64,000 nucleotides of DNA from Halobacteriales archaeon YIM A00013 (GTDB lineage: Archaea; Halobacteriota; Halobacteria; Halobacteriales; Haloarculaceae), in NCBI GenBank assembly GCA_025041195.1, contig JAKCFM010000001.1, positions 2,542,001-2,606,000 on the forward strand, read 5' to 3'. Made by a program: the position numbers and the translations under genes. Each line of letters begins with the position of its first letter. The first letter of the stretch is position 1. Shown one piece after another: positions 61,332 to 64,000 of this stretch. A model generated the notes under the pieces. That model did no database searches. It saw only the letters and a program-made list of their open reading frames with translations, and was not told the DNA's origin.

Positions 61332-62594
61332 CTACCGCCGGAGCACTCGGCGCGTCGTCGCCTCCCCGTTTGTCGATGGGCTCTCATTTGAACCGCCGGT
61401 TGGTGCGATTGAGAATGTGGCACTGTCGGTTTCAATTGTGACGTTCGCCGAGGTCGCCGGTTGCAGAATGGTGGTCTCACCGTTGACCGTCGAGCCCACC
61501 TGTTCACCGTCGACGTACACCTCTCCGTGGGGGGGTTTCCCTCCATCGGGCTTGATCTCGATATGCATGGGACCGCCGCGCATCGATGACCACCACTCGA
61601 CTGTGAGCGGACCCTTGCTAGTTGATTGTATATCGAACAACCGCCTTTTATCTTTGATCGTTAGATGCTCACCGACGGCGCGAGCGGAGACCGATCCAAC
61701 GAAGAGGTCTCGTTCCAGGTTGTCATTATCGTCATACGTCCATTCTAACCAGTTTGAGCCGAGAACATTCCAGTTGCCCACCCCATATCGGTCTTTAAAC
61801 TGCTCGCTAGCATCTTCTTGGGGCGTTCCGTTCGTCAGCGAACTTGACGTCGGAAGATAGGCCTCGCGCTTGTACGTAAATTCCCCGTTGTCCTCCGTCG
61901 TTGCAATAACGACGCCACGACTCGATGCCTGGACATAGTATCGGCCTGGGGTGGTTGTGCTCCCGCGCAAATTCCTCAGTAGAACACCTCGCACCGGGCC
62001 CCCGAGCATCGTTGTGACTGTCTTGAGCTGATTGGTCCGATTATAAATATTCTGGAATGGCTCATTCTCCGCATTCACCCTGACTGGGCCGAGGTCGTCT
62101 ATCCCCCCAGCAGTGGCACTAATTCGATAGGCACCAGCGTCGACGATGGCGAGTTCGATCAGCAAACGCCTGGCATTTTCTTCAGTTGGATTGGAGTAGT
62201 ATCTATCTATTGCCGTTTGTTGGCGCTGGAGGAGCTGTTCTTTTTCCCGTTCAAGTGCTGCGGTGCGGTTTTGAACGTATTTCAGTCCACCATTCGTTTC
62301 GTTGGCTTCGGCAGCACGATATTCACGCTGGATTGTGTTCCCGATGTTGTTCCCATCGAAATCTGCCTTCGACGTCGCAACCGACGCTGCAATATCACCG
62401 TGTATCCGCACGGTCTGGGTCACGTAATCGGAGTGATTCATCTCGAGATATCGCAGTGTGCCAGCGTCTGCTTCGGTGACTGTGCCGCCTCCGGGGCTCT
62501 CCGGAACCGTTGCTGGTCCACTCGCGGGGATGGGGAGCACCGCACAGACAACGAGACAGACCACCCCGACCACCACCAGCGTCGAACGACTCAT
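61332..62594 (-). CDS. Exported haloarchaeal protein with C-terminal Arg tail
   Basis: A 420-residue secreted protein. The signal helix STLVVVGVVCLVVCAVLPIP precedes a helical segment of about 150 residues (coiled-coil-like EREKEQLLQRQQTAIDRYY) and a beta-rich domain ending in PEGA-like HGEVYVDGEQVGSTVNG. It resembles haloarchaeal DUF7096/DUF7094 proteins. It faces the divergent gene at 62724, also an exported protein. Its TATA box at 62618-62627 fixes the start at 62594. Confidence 0.72.
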   Translation of the reverse strand: MSRSTLVVVGVVCLVVCAVLPIPASGPATVPESPGGGTVTEADAGTLRYLEMNHSDYVTQTVRIHGDIAASVATSKADFDGNNIGNTIQREYRAAEANETNGGLKYVQNRTAALEREKEQLLQRQQTAIDRYYSNPTEENARRLLIELAIVDAGAYRISATAGGIDDLGPVRVNAENEPFQNIYNRTNQLKTVTTMLGGPVRGVLLRNLRGSTTTPGRYYVQASSRGVVIATTEDNGEFTYKREAYLPTSSSLTNGTPQEDASEQFKDRYGVGNWNVLGSNWLEWTYDDNDNLERDLFVGSVSARAVGEHLTIKDKRRLFDIQSTSKGPLTVEWWSSMRGGPMHIEIKPDGGKPPHGEVYVDGEQVGSTVNGETTILQPATSANVTIETDSATFSIAPTGGSNESPSTNGEATTRRVLRR

Positions 62595-62617
62595 TGGACG
62601 AAATTTCACGCAGAGGT

Positions 62618-62627
62618 CTATAAATAA
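62618..62627 (-). promoter_or_regulatory. Promoter of the exported protein at 61332
   Basis: On the minus strand ttatttatag is centred about 28 nt before the ATG at 62594. It gives a leaderless transcript and argues against the in-frame codon at 62609. Confidence 0.6.
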
Positions 62628-62723
62628 TGGTGATATGTTGTTCGAGCAGAGCTCCCACTACAACTGAACTCCTCCCCGTAACCGACAGAAAGTGTTTTCC
62701 TACCGGGGATTTCACGAGATAGT

Positions 62724-63845
62724 ATGCGGCCCGTGGTCACAACTGCCCTCTCTGTCGCGGTCTTGATGCTCGCTCTTGGCCTGACCGCCAGCCCAGCGGC
62801 CGCACAAAGCGAGATGGATGAACAGCCCGACCAGACGGTCGTGTTCGACATCCAGCCACAGGGTGACGCACGTGTCTCCGTCACGTTCACCTACCAGCTC
62901 GATACGCCTGCCAAAAAGGATCGGTTCAACGATACGGCAGAGGTGTTGACACAGGGTGGCGATCGGATCGGTAGCAAGGAGTATGCGAAGAACACAGCCA
63001 AAGCCATTGAGAACGCAGCGAAGCGGAAAAACAGCGAGACCGACCGTGAAATTGCGGTTTCGAACAAGACCTACTCCGCCCGCATCGATAACGACGTTGG
63101 CTATCTGAATCAGACGTTCACGGTATCGAATTTCACGCGGATGCCAGCGCACGGCGAGCAGGTCAATCTCACGAAGTCGTTCGTCATCGACAATCGGAGC
63201 TGGTTCCCGCGAACCTACTCGAATCAGCGTCTCTTGATCGTCCGTCCGAAAAATCACAACTTCGCGTATTTCAGTGGCGGGCCGACGAAAAACGGTGACA
63301 CCCTGGTGTATGGTCCGCAGTCCTCGTTCACGGGAACGATAACCCTCGGCCGAGAGCCGATTGGAAATGGAGGTGGCCTTCCCTCCGAGACAGTGCTTCA
63401 GGTGCTCGCGTTCGTCGGGATAGTCCTCCTCACGACCGTCGCGTTCACCCAGCGAGAGCAGTTGCTCGATCGACTGCCGACAACGAGTGGGGCCCCAACG
63501 CCAGCAGAGCGCCCCTCTCCAGACGAAGCATCCCCATCACCAGCTCCCTCGCCCGCTTCCGACGACAGTGAGTCGGACGCTCCTCTTGATATGGAGCTGC
63601 TGAGCGACGAGGAGAAAGTCGTTCGGTTGCTCCAGCAGAACGGCGGACGCATGCGCCAGGCGACCATCGTCAAATCAACCGGCTGGTCGGACGCGAAAGT
63701 TTCACAGCTGCTCTCTGGAATGGATGACGACGAACAGATTGAAAAGCTCAGATTGGGACGAGAGAACCTGATTAGCCTCCCAGACCACGAAACCGACGCC
63801 GAATCATCCACTGACCACGGTTATCACGGTCACAATCGTTCCTAA
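62724..63845 (+). CDS. Exported sensor-like protein with cytoplasmic winged helix
   Basis: A 373-residue protein. A signal peptide (about 1-27, SPAAAQS cleavage) leads to an extracellular domain of about 190 residues with several N-x-S/T sites, one membrane helix (about 226-243, LQVLAFVGIVLLTTVAF), a Pro/Ser/Asp linker, and a C-terminal winged helix (SDEEKVVRLLQQNGGRMRQ, then STGWSDAKVSQLLSGM). This is the DUF7345/DUF7343-type plan: an outside domain joined to a DNA-binding one. It may sense cell-surface state and regulate genes directly. Confidence 0.82.
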   Translation: MRPVVTTALSVAVLMLALGLTASPAAAQSEMDEQPDQTVVFDIQPQGDARVSVTFTYQLDTPAKKDRFNDTAEVLTQGGDRIGSKEYAKNTAKAIENAAKRKNSETDREIAVSNKTYSARIDNDVGYLNQTFTVSNFTRMPAHGEQVNLTKSFVIDNRSWFPRTYSNQRLLIVRPKNHNFAYFSGGPTKNGDTLVYGPQSSFTGTITLGREPIGNGGGLPSETVLQVLAFVGIVLLTTVAFTQREQLLDRLPTTSGAPTPAERPSPDEASPSPAPSPASDDSESDAPLDMELLSDEEKVVRLLQQNGGRMRQATIVKSTGWSDAKVSQLLSGMDDDEQIEKLRLGRENLISLPDHETDAESSTDHGYHGHNRS

Positions 63846-63883
63846 ACGTTTATCACACGACGGTAGCGAGCTTATAGTGTCTA

Positions 63884-64000
63884 TGAAGATACTCGTCACC
63901 GTAAAGGAGGTGGCCGAGGCCGAGGATGATTTCGACATCGCCGGACTCGACATCGACGAACGCTATCTGGAATTCGATCTCAACGAGTGGGACGAGTACG
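63884..64000 (+). CDS. etfB: Electron transfer flavoprotein beta subunit, 5' end
   Basis: The first 39 residues of an ORF cut by the window edge. It starts MKILVTVKEVAEAEDDFDI, the EtfB/FixA N-terminus with the KEV strand and nearby DERYLEFDLNEWDEY. EtfB with EtfA carries electrons from acyl-CoA dehydrogenases to quinones. A TATA-like gcttatag ends about 6 nt before the ATG and is too close, so the promoter is probably further upstream (aaacgtttatc, about 32-40 nt before). Confidence 0.85.

Overview
This is a haloarchaeal chromosome segment, a little above 50% GC by eye. Evidence includes acidic proteins, TATA boxes about 25-30 nt before start codons (leaderless transcripts), archaeal translation factors (aIF2-beta, aIF1A, Rio1, a Pno1/Dim2-like KH protein), an A-type ATP synthase operon, MptD, the glucose-6-phosphate dehydrogenase Azf, and many haloarchaea-specific domains of unknown function. 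Most of it is ordinary core chromosome, interrupted by several accessory patches.

Region by region. 1-4.2 kb: beta-CASP RNase, an HNH nuclease with homing-endonuclease-associated repeats, cupin, RDD membrane protein. 4.3-10.8 kb: a four-gene type I restriction-modification operon (hsdM, hsdS, hsdR and a YgjP/SprT-like metallopeptidase), each gene overlapping the next by exactly 8 nt. 10.8-12.6 kb: a decayed integrative element beside tRNA-Phe, with partial tRNA copies, a broken tyrosine integrase and a small zinc ribbon; tRNA-Val follows. 12.8-20.5 kb: housekeeping genes (DUF192, thymidine kinase, ABC exporter, creatininase family, DUF5790, MptD, aIF2-beta, Azf, DUF309, MaoC, a CAT-anticodon tRNA). 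20.7-28.2 kb: a Ser/Thr/Asp-rich secreted protein, an RFC-like ATPase, RNase Z, a PhzF-like enzyme, and a SafE-like/CcoI-like pair probably for copper delivery.

28.2-35.8 kb is the most interesting accessory region. It carries three secreted proteins with the same N-terminal pattern (DUF1102/TasA-camelysin-like), a Sec11/SipW-type signal peptidase, a DUF5305 membrane protein, and a membrane-tethered HTH regulator. One DUF1102 protein is joined, across a single frameshift, to a long C-terminal region holding a hydrophobic helical segment like those in polymorphic-toxin proteins and eight tandem 26-residue repeats. I read it as a candidate haloarchaeal surface-fibre locus with a possible effector-like subunit.

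35.9-42.8 kb: DUF460 protein, alcohol dehydrogenase and the aIF1A-Rio1-KH ribosome/translation cluster, into which an AT-rich pair (a Tat-exported chymotrypsin-like protease and a small membrane protein) has been inserted. 43-48 kb: a UPF0175/PIN toxin-antitoxin pair with a palindromic operator candidate, methyltransferase, membrane protein, MaoC protein, and an NSS transporter with a MetS-like small subunit. 48-58.5 kb: two tandem HtpX-like proteases downstream of atpH-I-K-E-C-F-A-B (atpD is absent here). 58.6-64 kb: Tat-exported GH18 protein, methyltransferase, type IV pilin-like protein, two exported haloarchaeal proteins (one with a cytoplasmic winged helix), and the start of etfB.

All assignments come from reading the sequence and recalling protein families; no database searches were run.
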